From contig JAQRMU010000081.1 in the NCBI GenBank assembly GCA_028598975.1, positions 1 through 45,889 of the forward strand: a stretch of DNA of 45,889 bases, read 5' to 3'. Each line of letters starts with the position of its first letter. Within the stretch, counting starts at the first letter, position 1. Shown here one piece after another: positions 19,784-29,266 of the stretch. The position numbers were made by a program, and so were the translations under genes. Under the pieces are notes generated by a model that saw only the letters and a program-made list of their open reading frames with translations, was not told where the DNA came from and did not search any database. The stretch comes from Gammaproteobacteria bacterium (GTDB taxonomy: Bacteria; Pseudomonadota; Gammaproteobacteria; Nitrosococcales; Methylophagaceae).

Positions 19784-20002
19784 ATGAAGTGTAATGTGGG
19801 TGGAATAGATCGTCGTCTACGCATTCTTGTAGGCTTAGCAATTATTGCCATAGGTGTCTATTACCAAAACTGGTTTGGTGCTATCGGCCTTGTTCCTTTA
19901 TTAACTGGTGTTATTGGCTGGTGTCCAGCGTATTTACCTTTTGGTCTAAGTTCTGCAAAAACATGTAACTGTGGCCATAAGGGTGAAGAAGTAGATAAGT
20001 AG
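19784..20002 (+). CDS. DUF2892 (YgaP-like membrane domain) protein
   Basis: MKCNVGGIDRRLRILVGLAIIAIGVYYQ..WFGAIGLVPLLTGVIGWCPAYLPFG. Confidence 0.88.
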   Translation: MKCNVGGIDRRLRILVGLAIIAIGVYYQNWFGAIGLVPLLTGVIGWCPAYLPFGLSSAKTCNCGHKGEEVDK

Positions 20003-20022
20003 AACCTCTTTAAAGAAATATA

Positions 20023-21036
20023 ATGTCAGATAATCACACTCAGCCACAATTAATTGATCGCTTCGGGCGTAAAGTGACCTATGTACGTATGTCCATTACC
20101 GACCGTTGCGACTTTCGTTGTGTTTATTGCATGGATGAAGAGATGACCTTCATGCCGCGTGAAAAGCTATTAACCTTGGAGGAAATTGTATTTCTTCTTC
20201 AAGCTTTTTGTGAGCTAGGTGTTGAGAAAGTGCGTATCACTGGTGGAGAACCTTTAGTACGTCGTAATGTTGATTGGTTATTCAATGAGCTTGGGCAACT
20301 TAAATCATCTACATCACTAAAAGAATTAACGCTGACAACGAATGGATCACAGCTACCGAAATATGCTGAATCTATGGCCAGCGCTGGCGTTGATAGAATT
20401 AATATTAGTTTAGATTCACTTCAGCCTAAACGGTTTAAAGAGTTAACGCGTACAGGTGAACTTAGTACGGTATTGGCTGGGATTGATGCTGCTAAGAAGG
20501 CGGGCTTTAAACGAATCAAGCTTAATGCGGTGATTATGAAAGGGCGTAATGATGATGAGATCATTGATTTAGCCCGATTTGCTGTCGAGCATGATTTGGA
20601 TATTTCATATATTGAAGAAATGCCATTAGGTCAGGTGAGTCATGACCGGAATGAAAGCTTTTGTTCTAGTGATGATGTGTTAGCAGAATTGCAAACGGTA
20701 TTTGAACTTGATGCTAGCACCTCGAGTACGGGGGGGCCATCTCGCTATTACCAAGTTGTAGGCACAAATAGTAAAGTAGGTTTTATTTCCCCTCATAGTC
20801 ATAACTTCTGCGAAAGTTGTAACCGCGTTCGAATGACGACAGAAGGTCGCTTATTACTATGCTTAGGACAGGAACATTCGGTTGATTTACGTGAGGTTAT
20901 TCGTCGTTATCCGGGAGATAGTGAACGACTAAAGCAGGCAATTATTAAGTCGATGGATATTAAACCTGAAGGCCATGATTTTAATCTTAAAGAACAGCCC
21001 GTTATTTTCAGGCATATGAGTGTGACAGGTGGCTAG
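20023..21036 (+). CDS. moaA: GTP 3',8-cyclase MoaA (molybdenum cofactor biosynthesis)
   Basis: RMSITDRCDFRCVYCM radical-SAM motif; C-terminal CESCNRVRMTTEGRLLLCLG. Confidence 0.97.
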   Translation: MSDNHTQPQLIDRFGRKVTYVRMSITDRCDFRCVYCMDEEMTFMPREKLLTLEEIVFLLQAFCELGVEKVRITGGEPLVRRNVDWLFNELGQLKSSTSLKELTLTTNGSQLPKYAESMASAGVDRINISLDSLQPKRFKELTRTGELSTVLAGIDAAKKAGFKRIKLNAVIMKGRNDDEIIDLARFAVEHDLDISYIEEMPLGQVSHDRNESFCSSDDVLAELQTVFELDASTSSTGGPSRYYQVVGTNSKVGFISPHSHNFCESCNRVRMTTEGRLLLCLGQEHSVDLREVIRRYPGDSERLKQAIIKSMDIKPEGHDFNLKEQPVIFRHMSVTGG

Positions 21037-21844
21037 CTACCGTCCCAAAATGACTGATGAAGGCATTCATAGCCTTCATTCAACAACAGTACTGGATGAG
21101 TTTGGAGAGGTGCGTGAGCTAGCATTAACGGGAGAAAAGCCGCTCACTATTTACCTTGATAAGCGTGAAATTGTTACCTTAATGACAATGGGCGCACAGC
21201 CTGAATTACTAACATTAGGCTATTTACGCAATCAAGGTTTAGTAGAAAGCTTGGAAGATATTATTGCTATTCAGGTTGATTGGGATGTTGACGCTGTTGC
21301 TGTTACAACACGCCAAGCTAGAACAGATCTTGATAAAGTTTTATCTAAACGTACTGTCACCAGTGGTTGTGGACAGGGCACAATGTTTGGCAATGTGATG
21401 GATTCATTAAATAAACTCTCACTACATTGCCCCTCCTTTAATGCTGAAAAAATCTATCACGTTTTAGATGGGGTAAATGAACACAATAAAATGTATAAGC
21501 AGGCCGGTGCAGTGCATGGCTGTGCGCTTTGTGTTGAAAATAAAGTAGAGATCTTTGTTGAAGACGTTGGCCGCCATAACGCGGTTGATGCAATCTCGGG
21601 CTGGATGTGGTTGAACACAGTATCAGGCACTGACAAGGTGTTTTATACGACAGGCCGGTTAACATCAGAAATGGTGATAAAAGTGGCTCAGATGCAAGTA
21701 CCATTATTATTATCACGCTCTGGTGTAACAGAAATGGGATTGCGGTTGGCGAAACAGATTGGCATCGGCATGGTGGCTCGGGCCAAAGGTAAACACTTCC
21801 TAGTTTATAACGGTCAAGAGCAGTTCCAATTGCCTAAGAGGTAG
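21029..21844 (+). CDS. fdhD: Formate dehydrogenase accessory sulfurtransferase FdhD
   Basis: FdhD signatures TSGCGQG, HGCALC, VEDVGRHNAVD, TTGRLTSEMV. Confidence 0.93.
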   Translation: MASYRPKMTDEGIHSLHSTTVLDEFGEVRELALTGEKPLTIYLDKREIVTLMTMGAQPELLTLGYLRNQGLVESLEDIIAIQVDWDVDAVAVTTRQARTDLDKVLSKRTVTSGCGQGTMFGNVMDSLNKLSLHCPSFNAEKIYHVLDGVNEHNKMYKQAGAVHGCALCVENKVEIFVEDVGRHNAVDAISGWMWLNTVSGTDKVFYTTGRLTSEMVIKVAQMQVPLLLSRSGVTEMGLRLAKQIGIGMVARAKGKHFLVYNGQEQFQLPKR

Positions 21845-21934
21845 GAGGGGATTTATCCCCGAAAGGGCTGTGAAAACTTTAACAGACTGTATTATTTGCT
21901 AAAAAGTTGTTCGCGGATGAATCCGCTCCTACAA
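21841..21934. repeat. REP doublet (REPIN-like)
   Basis: gtaggaggggatttatccccgaaa (21841-21864) inverted relative to ttcgcggatgaatccgctcctac (21910-21932), about 45 nt apart. Confidence 0.75.
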
Positions 21935-22531
21935 GGCGTGTTGACGCAGTTTGTCACGATTAATAAACAACCACTGAATAGCAATAATAGGAATTGCAGA
22001 TAGGATCTTACCATCAAGCAATACTTGATAAACCTCATCGAATTTCATTGTGGTAACTGATATATCTTCATCTTCGTCATCTAAGCCATGAAATCCACCA
22101 ACATTGCTGGTATCAACTTTGCCATAAAACAAACTGAGCAGTTCAGATGTGCCGCCCGGAGAGGTGAAAAAATCATTAATCTTGATTAGTTCTTGAATTT
22201 CACAGCCTGCTTCTTCAACTGATTCTCTATAAGCCACTTCTTCAGCCGTTTCACCCGTTTCAATAGCGCCTGCAACTATTTCTAATAACCAGGCTTGCTC
22301 AGTAGGGAGTTGTAGTGCACCAACACGAAATTGCTCAATAATAACCACTTCATCACGAACAGGATCATAGAGCAAAACAGCAACACAATTGCCACGCTGA
22401 AAAAGCTCTCTGGTGAGAGGTTTACTCCAACCACCTTTATATAAAGTATGTTTTAGTTCAATTGTTTTTAAGCTGAAAAATCCGTTGTATTGAACCGTTT
22501 CATTAATGATGGTGTATTGTTTTTTTGTCAT
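21929..22531 (-). CDS. nudF: NUDIX hydrolase, ADP-ribose pyrophosphatase type
   Basis: GAIETGETAEEVAYRESVEEAGCEI Nudix box. Confidence 0.9.
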   Translation of the reverse strand: MTKKQYTIINETVQYNGFFSLKTIELKHTLYKGGWSKPLTRELFQRGNCVAVLLYDPVRDEVVIIEQFRVGALQLPTEQAWLLEIVAGAIETGETAEEVAYRESVEEAGCEIQELIKINDFFTSPGGTSELLSLFYGKVDTSNVGGFHGLDDEDEDISVTTMKFDEVYQVLLDGKILSAIPIIAIQWLFINRDKLRQHAL

Positions 22532-22534
22532 TGT

Positions 22535-23299
22535 TTAATGGGTTACAAATGCGGGGGATCGTGTTTCGATTTTTTCGAAAGCACCTTTTGTTTCAATTCC
22601 ATCTAAACGGCGAAGTACAGCGGTAAAGACTGAACCACCTTTCTCTGTGTGTTCAAGCATAATAGGAAGGTAGTTAAGGCTAGGTGCACACCATAAAATC
22701 GTTTGGCGACCTTTAGACTTTGCCCTGTGGCGGATAAGTTTAATGGCATCTATTTTACCAAGCGGGGTGGTGACAGTTTCTGTAGTAAGAATATCAATTT
22801 TGTATGTTTTTAACTTTCCACCATCTGCGATACGGTAGCTGAACTGGCTTTTATTATCGGCAAGGTCAGACATCAGGCTAATTTGATAGACCAACTTATC
22901 AAGTGTGTTTTCTTCAATAGAAAGCGTCCACGGTTGTTTATGGTCATCAATATGAACTTGGCTTTTTTGCCAATCAAAATCAAGACTCAAGTATTTATCT
23001 TTTTTACCACCAGTACGTTGATAAAGGTAGGATTCAGGTCGGATGAGTGTGTTGTGATGTCGCCAAACACTCATCTCTTCAACAAGATCTGGTTTGAAAA
23101 AGGCAAAGATACCCTTAGCTTGTGTTTCAGATTTGAAGGTGCGAGTGCCATTTGGGTTACTGACTAAACTTCGCTTTAACTGACCTGCTTGTAAGCCATT
23201 TAACTTCACTAAATAATTAGCAGAAAAGTCAGGTATTTCTTGTGCAGACAAATAGATGGGGACTAGTAGTAAGATGAGTACACTGACTAACCTATTCAT
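22535..23299 (-). CDS. DUF3108 domain protein (exported)
   Basis: Signal peptide; FSANYLVKLNGLQAGQLKRSL and C-terminal LPIMLEHTEKGG pattern. Confidence 0.8.
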   Translation of the reverse strand: MNRLVSVLILLLVPIYLSAQEIPDFSANYLVKLNGLQAGQLKRSLVSNPNGTRTFKSETQAKGIFAFFKPDLVEEMSVWRHHNTLIRPESYLYQRTGGKKDKYLSLDFDWQKSQVHIDDHKQPWTLSIEENTLDKLVYQISLMSDLADNKSQFSYRIADGGKLKTYKIDILTTETVTTPLGKIDAIKLIRHRAKSKGRQTILWCAPSLNYLPIMLEHTEKGGSVFTAVLRRLDGIETKGAFEKIETRSPAFVTH

Positions 23300-23308
23300 G
23301 TCTTGGAG

Positions 23309-23902
23309 CTAACCGTTTGGGTTATTCAGTAACTGATTAATGGCGGCAGGATAAAGCTTATGTTCTTGTTCAAGCACTCTGGCAGCGAGTGATTGTTCAG
23401 TATCATCAGCAAGAACAGGGACTTTGGCTTGCATAACAACAGGGCCATCATCAAGCTCAGGAGTAACAATATGAACACTTGCACCATGCTCTTTCTCACC
23501 TGCATCGATAGCACGTTGGTGGGTGTTGAGACCTTTGAACTTAGGTAATAAGGCAGGGTGAATATTAACTAATTTACCTGCAAAATGTTCAACAAATTCA
23601 GTTGTTAGAATCCGCATAAAACCTGCTAAAACAACCAAGTCTGGTGAGTAGGTATCAATTTCTTTTGCAAGCGCTTGATCAAAGCTTTCACGAGAATCAA
23701 AGCCTTTATGATTGATCAGCACTGTTGGGATGTTTGCTTGCTGGGCATAGTTTAAACCGGCGGCATCAGGGCGGTTACTAATAACAGCCGCGACTTCAAC
23801 TGGAAGCTCGCCCGCATTAATTGCTTCAACAATTGACACCATATTGCTACCGCGACCTGAGATCAGAATAACGATTGAAGGTGTTTTCACGGTATCAATC
23901 AT
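23309..23902 (-). CDS. purN: Phosphoribosylglycinamide formyltransferase
   Basis: VILISGRGSNM, VLAGFMRILTTEFV...NIHPALLPKFKGLNTH. Confidence 0.96.
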   Translation of the reverse strand: MIDTVKTPSIVILISGRGSNMVSIVEAINAGELPVEVAAVISNRPDAAGLNYAQQANIPTVLINHKGFDSRESFDQALAKEIDTYSPDLVVLAGFMRILTTEFVEHFAGKLVNIHPALLPKFKGLNTHQRAIDAGEKEHGASVHIVTPELDDGPVVMQAKVPVLADDTEQSLAARVLEQEHKLYPAAINQLLNNPNG

Positions 23903-24969
23903 TATTTACGAATAAGTACGTCAGGTGTTGCTGTGTCTGATGTTTCAATATGACCAATTTGATATGCTGACTCGCCTAAGTCGGCAAGTAAGCGTAACGT
24001 TTCTGCTGCATCTTGTTCAGCGACACAAACAACCATACCGATACCATTGTTAAATGTACGGTACATTTCTTCATCAATAACATTGCCTTCTGATTGTAAC
24101 CAATCAAAAATAGCAGGGCGAGTCCAACTGTTTGCATCAATAACAGCCGTTACATTTTCAGGTAATACACGAGGGATATTTTCTAAAAGGCCGCCACCTG
24201 TAATATGGGAAAGTGCATGAATATTCACTTTTTTGTGAAGCTCTAGTAATGACTTAACATAAATTGTCGTTGGGGCTAAAAGGTGTTCGCCTAAGGTGCT
24301 GTCAGCAAATGGCGTGCTTAACTCATCGTTGCTACGATCAAGAATTTTTCGAATTAATGAATAGCCATTTGAATGAGGGCCCGATGAAGCTAAACCAATA
24401 AGTACGTCTCCAGCTTGTACTTGGCTACCATCAATAGCGTTATCTTTTTCTACAACACCAACACAAAAACCAGCTAAATCGTAATCACCATCTTCATACA
24501 TACTTGGCATTTCGGCAGTTTCACCACCAACAAGAGCGGCACCTGATAGTAGACAGCCGTCAGCAATACCTGAAACAACCGATGTTGCGACATCAATATC
24601 AAGCTTACTTGTTGCGTAATAGTCTAAAAAGAAGAGGGGTTCTGCACCAAGTACGATGATGTCATTAACGCACATAGCAACAAGATCAATACCAATTGTG
24701 TCGTGAATGCCTGACTCGATAGCAAGGCGGAGTTTTGTTCCGACGCCATCAGTCCCTGAAACAAGAACAGGTTGTTTATAACGATCAAGGGGTAATTCAA
24801 ACATACTACCGAAGCCACCTAATCCTGCCATAACGCCGGGGCGACGTGTTTTAGCTGCTAATGGTTTAATGCGATCAACAAGTGCGTTACCTGCTTCAAT
24901 ATCTACACCGGCATCGCGGTAGCTCAGAGAAGATTGAGAAGAAGTGTTGCTGTCGAGCGTATCGGTCAT
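23902..24969 (-). CDS. purM: Phosphoribosylformylglycinamidine cyclo-ligase
   Basis: [41 protein letters not shown]. Confidence 0.97.
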   Translation of the reverse strand: MTDTLDSNTSSQSSLSYRDAGVDIEAGNALVDRIKPLAAKTRRPGVMAGLGGFGSMFELPLDRYKQPVLVSGTDGVGTKLRLAIESGIHDTIGIDLVAMCVNDIIVLGAEPLFFLDYYATSKLDIDVATSVVSGIADGCLLSGAALVGGETAEMPSMYEDGDYDLAGFCVGVVEKDNAIDGSQVQAGDVLIGLASSGPHSNGYSLIRKILDRSNDELSTPFADSTLGEHLLAPTTIYVKSLLELHKKVNIHALSHITGGGLLENIPRVLPENVTAVIDANSWTRPAIFDWLQSEGNVIDEEMYRTFNNGIGMVVCVAEQDAAETLRLLADLGESAYQIGHIETSDTATPDVLIRK

Positions 24970-25025
24970 GGTTTAATTCCTGATGTCAAAATGCTATTCA
25001 TATTTCTAAGCACGAAGGCTGTGTT

Positions 25026-25195
25026 TTGATAGTTTTATACTCGTAATCATTGAAGATGCAGATTTTTTATTTCGTCATCCCAGCATGTTTCTAGCTGGGA
25101 TCTGCTTAATACAATAGATTCTCGATAAAAAACACTCGAGAATGACGGGGGATATATGTCCTGCATCTTCATCGTTCATGGGTATTATAGAACAT
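25026..25195 (-). repeat. MITE-like palindromic dispersed repeat, copy C (inverted relative to A and B)
   Basis: Reverse complement ...atgaagatgcagg...gtcattctcgagtgttttttatcgagaatctattgtattaagcagatcccagctagaaacatgctgggatgacgaaataaaaaatctgcatcttcaatgattacgagtata. Confidence 0.8.
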
Positions 25196-25241
25196 TTATT
25201 TATAATGGTATGTCCTAGAAACAGCATGATAGAATACCACA

Positions 25242-26294
25242 ATGCATAGATTATTTTTTGTTCTAATTTCGCTTTTAGTCAGCCAAAGCTTTGCTGCGGA
25301 TGTCACTAATTTGTATCAATCACAAGCGCCTGTTTCATCTCAGAGTGAAGAGGAGAGACAAAACCTTGCCCCAGAGTTGTTGCAGCAAGTCATTCTTAAA
25401 GTCGTCGGTGACCGCTCTGAGTTAGACACTATCGACTTGTCGCCTATTTTAGCGCAAACAAAACAGCTTATTCAGCAATATAAATATCACCGTATTAATA
25501 CGATTAGCGATGACTTGACTCAGCCTGATCGTTTAGAAATTTTACTCTCTTTTAATAAGAAGAAGTTAAATCAGTCATTGATAGAGGTGGGCTTGCCTAT
25601 TTGGGGAAACTCTCGGCCTGAAGTGATTATTTGGTCTGCCATAGAAGAGGACAGTTCACGCACAATATTATCGGCGGATGATTCGGAACTTGAGTCGGTC
25701 AAGGCACTACAGCAGGCAGCTCAGCTCAGAGGTTTACCCATTCTTCTCCCTGTAATGGATTTGCAAGACCAAAGCCAAGTGACTTACACCGATTTATCAG
25801 CGGGTTTTTCAGAAACGGTTGAAAGTGCATCTCAACGTTATGGCGCACCGGTGATATTGATGATGAAAACCACTGTTTCTGATATGGGCTTAGTGCGCAC
25901 AGACTGGCATGCTCTTATTGATGGTGAGTCAGAGTTGTGGCAATCTCGCGGTGATATGTCTATGGCAATGTCTGCGGGTATTGATGAATTAACTGACCGC
26001 CTAGCAAAACGCTTCTCACAACGTGTGACCACTCAATATGAAAATACTTTAGCGTTACAAATAACAGATGTTAATAATTATTCTGACTATGCACGGGTTG
26101 TAAAATATTTAGCATCATTGCAATATGTTTCTGATATTAGATTATTAGATTTGCTTGATGACACACTTAATCTCAGTCTTTCTTTCAGTGGTGATTTAAC
26201 CGTGTTTGATCGGACGGTAGCGATTGATAGGGTGCTTATTGAGCAGTCACCTTATACTCCAAGCGACGTAAAAACGTACCGATTATCACTTTAA
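25242..26294 (+). CDS. DUF2066 domain-containing exported protein
   Basis: Signal peptide; YQSQAPVSSQSEEERQNLAPELLQQVILKVVGDRS; located between purM and a PerM-like gene. Confidence 0.85.
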   Translation: MHRLFFVLISLLVSQSFAADVTNLYQSQAPVSSQSEEERQNLAPELLQQVILKVVGDRSELDTIDLSPILAQTKQLIQQYKYHRINTISDDLTQPDRLEILLSFNKKKLNQSLIEVGLPIWGNSRPEVIIWSAIEEDSSRTILSADDSELESVKALQQAAQLRGLPILLPVMDLQDQSQVTYTDLSAGFSETVESASQRYGAPVILMMKTTVSDMGLVRTDWHALIDGESELWQSRGDMSMAMSAGIDELTDRLAKRFSQRVTTQYENTLALQITDVNNYSDYARVVKYLASLQYVSDIRLLDLLDDTLNLSLSFSGDLTVFDRTVAIDRVLIEQSPYTPSDVKTYRLSL

Positions 26295-26354
26295 TACTTT
26301 CTCAATTAATAATGTGTCATAGCTGGACAGTGAAACGGAATATAAGGAAGGGAT

Positions 26355-27401
26355 ATGTCTGATAGTAATAAACTGTTTTTAATTATTGCACTAGCACTAT
26401 TTGGCTATGTGTTTTATCTGTTGTCACCGGTTTTAATGCCTTTTTTCATTTCAGCACTACTAGCTTATTTAGCCGATCCTATCGTTGATAAATTAGAAGC
26501 TAAAAAATTATCACGAACACTGTCTGTATCGATTGTTTTTGCTATTTTACTACTGATTGGCTTGATATTACTGTTAGTGCTTTTACCCTTGTTAACATCA
26601 CAAATCGCTGCTTTATTTAAACGATTACCTGAATATTTAACATTGCTGCAGTCAAACTTGGTGCCTTGGCTTAATTCTATGGGACTACCGGCTAATATGT
26701 TCGATATGAGCTCAATTAAACAGGCCTTAACAAGTTATTGGACTGAAGTTGGACAAGTTGCAGGTGGTGTATTTAGTTATATGACACGTTCTGGAATGGT
26801 TATTTTGCAATGGGTGATGAATTTAGTATTAGTCCCTGTTGTGACATTTTACCTGCTCCGCGATTGGGATATTCTGGTTGCTCGCTTTAGAGAACTATTG
26901 CCGCGTAGCTATGCAGATAAAGTGATTCAATTATCATTGGAATGTGACGAGATGTTAGCTGAATTCATACGCGGCCAGTTAATGGTAATGCTTGCATTAG
27001 CAAGTATTTATACTATTGGTTTATCTCTTATTGGCCTTGAACTATCACTGCTATTAGGTATCGCTGCAGGCGTGGTCAGTTTTGTGCCTTATTTAGGTTT
27101 AATCGTAGGCATTGGTTTGGCTGGCTTGGCCGCTTTTTTCCAATTCCATGAATGGCTTCCTGTACTCTTGGTTGTTCTAGTATTTGGTGTGGCTCAAGTT
27201 GTTGAAGCTGTTGTGCTTACACCGCGGTTTGTAGGTGAACGGATTGGTTTGCACCCTGTTGCGGTCATCTTTGCAGTCTTAGCTGGTGGTCAGTTATTTG
27301 GTTTCACTGGTGTATTATTAGCCTTGCCGGTTGCCGCAGTCATTATGGTTTTACTGCGTCACGCACATCAACGCTATCTTAATAGTCAGCTTTACACATA
27401 A
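26355..27401 (+). CDS. AI-2E/PerM family transporter
   Basis: Multi-TM; FISALLAYLADPIVDKLE; VLTPRFVGERIGLHPVAVIFAVLAGGQLFGFTGVLLALPVAAVI. Confidence 0.93.
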   Translation: MSDSNKLFLIIALALFGYVFYLLSPVLMPFFISALLAYLADPIVDKLEAKKLSRTLSVSIVFAILLLIGLILLLVLLPLLTSQIAALFKRLPEYLTLLQSNLVPWLNSMGLPANMFDMSSIKQALTSYWTEVGQVAGGVFSYMTRSGMVILQWVMNLVLVPVVTFYLLRDWDILVARFRELLPRSYADKVIQLSLECDEMLAEFIRGQLMVMLALASIYTIGLSLIGLELSLLLGIAAGVVSFVPYLGLIVGIGLAGLAAFFQFHEWLPVLLVVLVFGVAQVVEAVVLTPRFVGERIGLHPVAVIFAVLAGGQLFGFTGVLLALPVAAVIMVLLRHAHQRYLNSQLYT

Positions 27402-27407
27402 ATTTTT

Positions 27408-28100
27408 ATGCAATCACTCGCCACACAGTTGCCATTGCAACTGAATTTAAAAGAAGTCTATCGCTTCGATAATTTTTACTTTTCTCAGCCTGAATTAAAA
27501 GGTGCACTGACTGAACTTTCTCGGTCTATAGATACTTCTTTTGTTTACTTGTGGGGAGAGCAATGTGTAGGAAAGTCGCACTTATTAATGGCAACTGCTG
27601 AGAATGCAGGAAAAGACACATTTTATTTACCATTGACTGATCTTGTTCAGTCAGCATCACCAGATGTTTTAGAATCGGTAGAAAATGTAGATTTATTATG
27701 TATTGATGATCTAGATGCGGTTGCGGGTCAGCCAGAGTGGGAAGAAGCCTTGTTTCATTGCTTTAACCGCCTGCAACATTCTGGTTGTAAATTACTGATT
27801 TCTGCAGCACATAGCCCTGCAACAGTTGAACTGACATTGCCTGACTTACGGTCTCGAATGGGTACTGCATTAATTTACCAACTCGATTCTTTAGAAGATA
27901 ACGAGAAACAACAGGCGCTTATTCTTCAAGCACAAACGCGTGGTTTAGAGTTACCCGAAGAAGTCGCCAACTATGTATTAAGACACCATAGCCGCGATAT
28001 GGACGTGTTAATGACCTTACTACAAAGCCTTGATAAAGCCTCAATGATTGAAAAACGCCGTTTAACCATTCCATTTGTTCGTCAAATATTAAATGGCTAA
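27408..28100 (+). CDS. hda: DnaA regulatory inactivator Hda
   Basis: Short DnaA-like AAA+; LWGEQCVGKSHLL, LLCIDDLDAVAG. Confidence 0.92.
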   Translation: MQSLATQLPLQLNLKEVYRFDNFYFSQPELKGALTELSRSIDTSFVYLWGEQCVGKSHLLMATAENAGKDTFYLPLTDLVQSASPDVLESVENVDLLCIDDLDAVAGQPEWEEALFHCFNRLQHSGCKLLISAAHSPATVELTLPDLRSRMGTALIYQLDSLEDNEKQQALILQAQTRGLELPEEVANYVLRHHSRDMDVLMTLLQSLDKASMIEKRRLTIPFVRQILNG

Positions 28101-29028
28101 AACAGAGCTGACAGTCATTCTACCTGGGTTAGCAACAGTATTAGAACAGAGAATAAACGCCGGTATTATCCCGCCATATTTGGCTAAAATCATTGCTAAG
28201 TCCTCTTTTCAGAAAAAACAAATAGGCTTGTCACGGCTATTATTTAATCTGTTTAGTGAAACTGAATTAACAGGTTCTGACTTACCGATTCGTTTTTTAG
28301 AGTCAGGGCAGGCGGGATCTTTACGTGTTGATCCCTGTTATTTGCATGCCGATCGTGATCGCCTGCTTTTATTTACTGATGGTTTAGCACTCAGTGCTAA
28401 CGAAAGTGATCAACTCATCGCTGAAATTCAACCTTTGTTTGAAGAGTTTGGTGGAAAAGTAATTCAATCTAGCCCTAATAATTGGTGCTTAGAATTAGAA
28501 TCGATGCCTGAACTTAGCTTCTCTGCACTACCCGATGTTGCAGGTAAAGGGATTGAAAATGCCTTACCTAAGGGTGTAGAGCAGAGAGATTGGATACGCC
28601 TTTGGAATGAAGTACAGATGAAACTATATAACTCTGAACTCAACCAACAAAGAACAGACGACAACAAGCTTCCGATTAATAGTGTGTGGTTCTGGGGGGC
28701 TGGAAGCTTTGATATTAAGAATAAAGCGTGGGATAAGGTACAAGGTAAGTCAGAACTATTAGAACAGTTAGCTGCTAAATCACATAGCACATTAGAGTCC
28801 AATAGTGATTATTCAATAACATCACTCACATCTGGCAAGCACTTATGGTTGGCCGATGAATTTATTATTGATGGTGACTGGCTACAACAGTTAGAAGTAT
28901 TTGATGAAACAGTATTAAAACCGCTATGGCAACAATGTCGGCAGGCACGTTTAGCAAAGGTAGATCTACACATACCTGAATATGGGAGCTACCAACTCAC
29001 GCCATTAGATTGTTGGAAGTTTTGGTAA
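28093..29028 (+). CDS. Conserved hypothetical protein (family sometimes annotated as phosphoglycerate mutase/regulatory protein)
   Basis: VDPCYLHADRDRLLLF and NSVWFWGAGSF motifs; overlaps hda by 8 nt. Confidence 0.7.
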   Translation: MAKTELTVILPGLATVLEQRINAGIIPPYLAKIIAKSSFQKKQIGLSRLLFNLFSETELTGSDLPIRFLESGQAGSLRVDPCYLHADRDRLLLFTDGLALSANESDQLIAEIQPLFEEFGGKVIQSSPNNWCLELESMPELSFSALPDVAGKGIENALPKGVEQRDWIRLWNEVQMKLYNSELNQQRTDDNKLPINSVWFWGAGSFDIKNKAWDKVQGKSELLEQLAAKSHSTLESNSDYSITSLTSGKHLWLADEFIIDGDWLQQLEVFDETVLKPLWQQCRQARLAKVDLHIPEYGSYQLTPLDCWKFW

Positions 29029-29215
29029 ATATACCCGTGATAAATGAAACTGCAGCGCTTACGTCCCAGTCATCCTCGAGTGTTTTTATCGAGGATCTAG
29101 TGTGTTAAGTAGATCCCAGCTAAAAGCATGCTGGGATGACGGTAATAAAAAAGCATGCTGGGATGACTAAATAAAAAATGTGCAGATTGAATGATTACCA
29201 GTATAAGTATATTCA
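29029..29215 (+). repeat. MITE-like palindromic dispersed repeat, copy B
   Basis: Near-identical core to copy A, including a second aagcatgctgggatgac unit. Confidence 0.85.
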
Positions 29216-29266
29216 ATCTACACTTTTAATGATTACGAGCATATAAAGTTACAAAGGCGTTACTAA

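Noticed and set aside
19627-19851. 74-aa minus-strand ORF
   Set aside because: Lies mainly in repeat copy A and antisense to the DUF2892 gene start.
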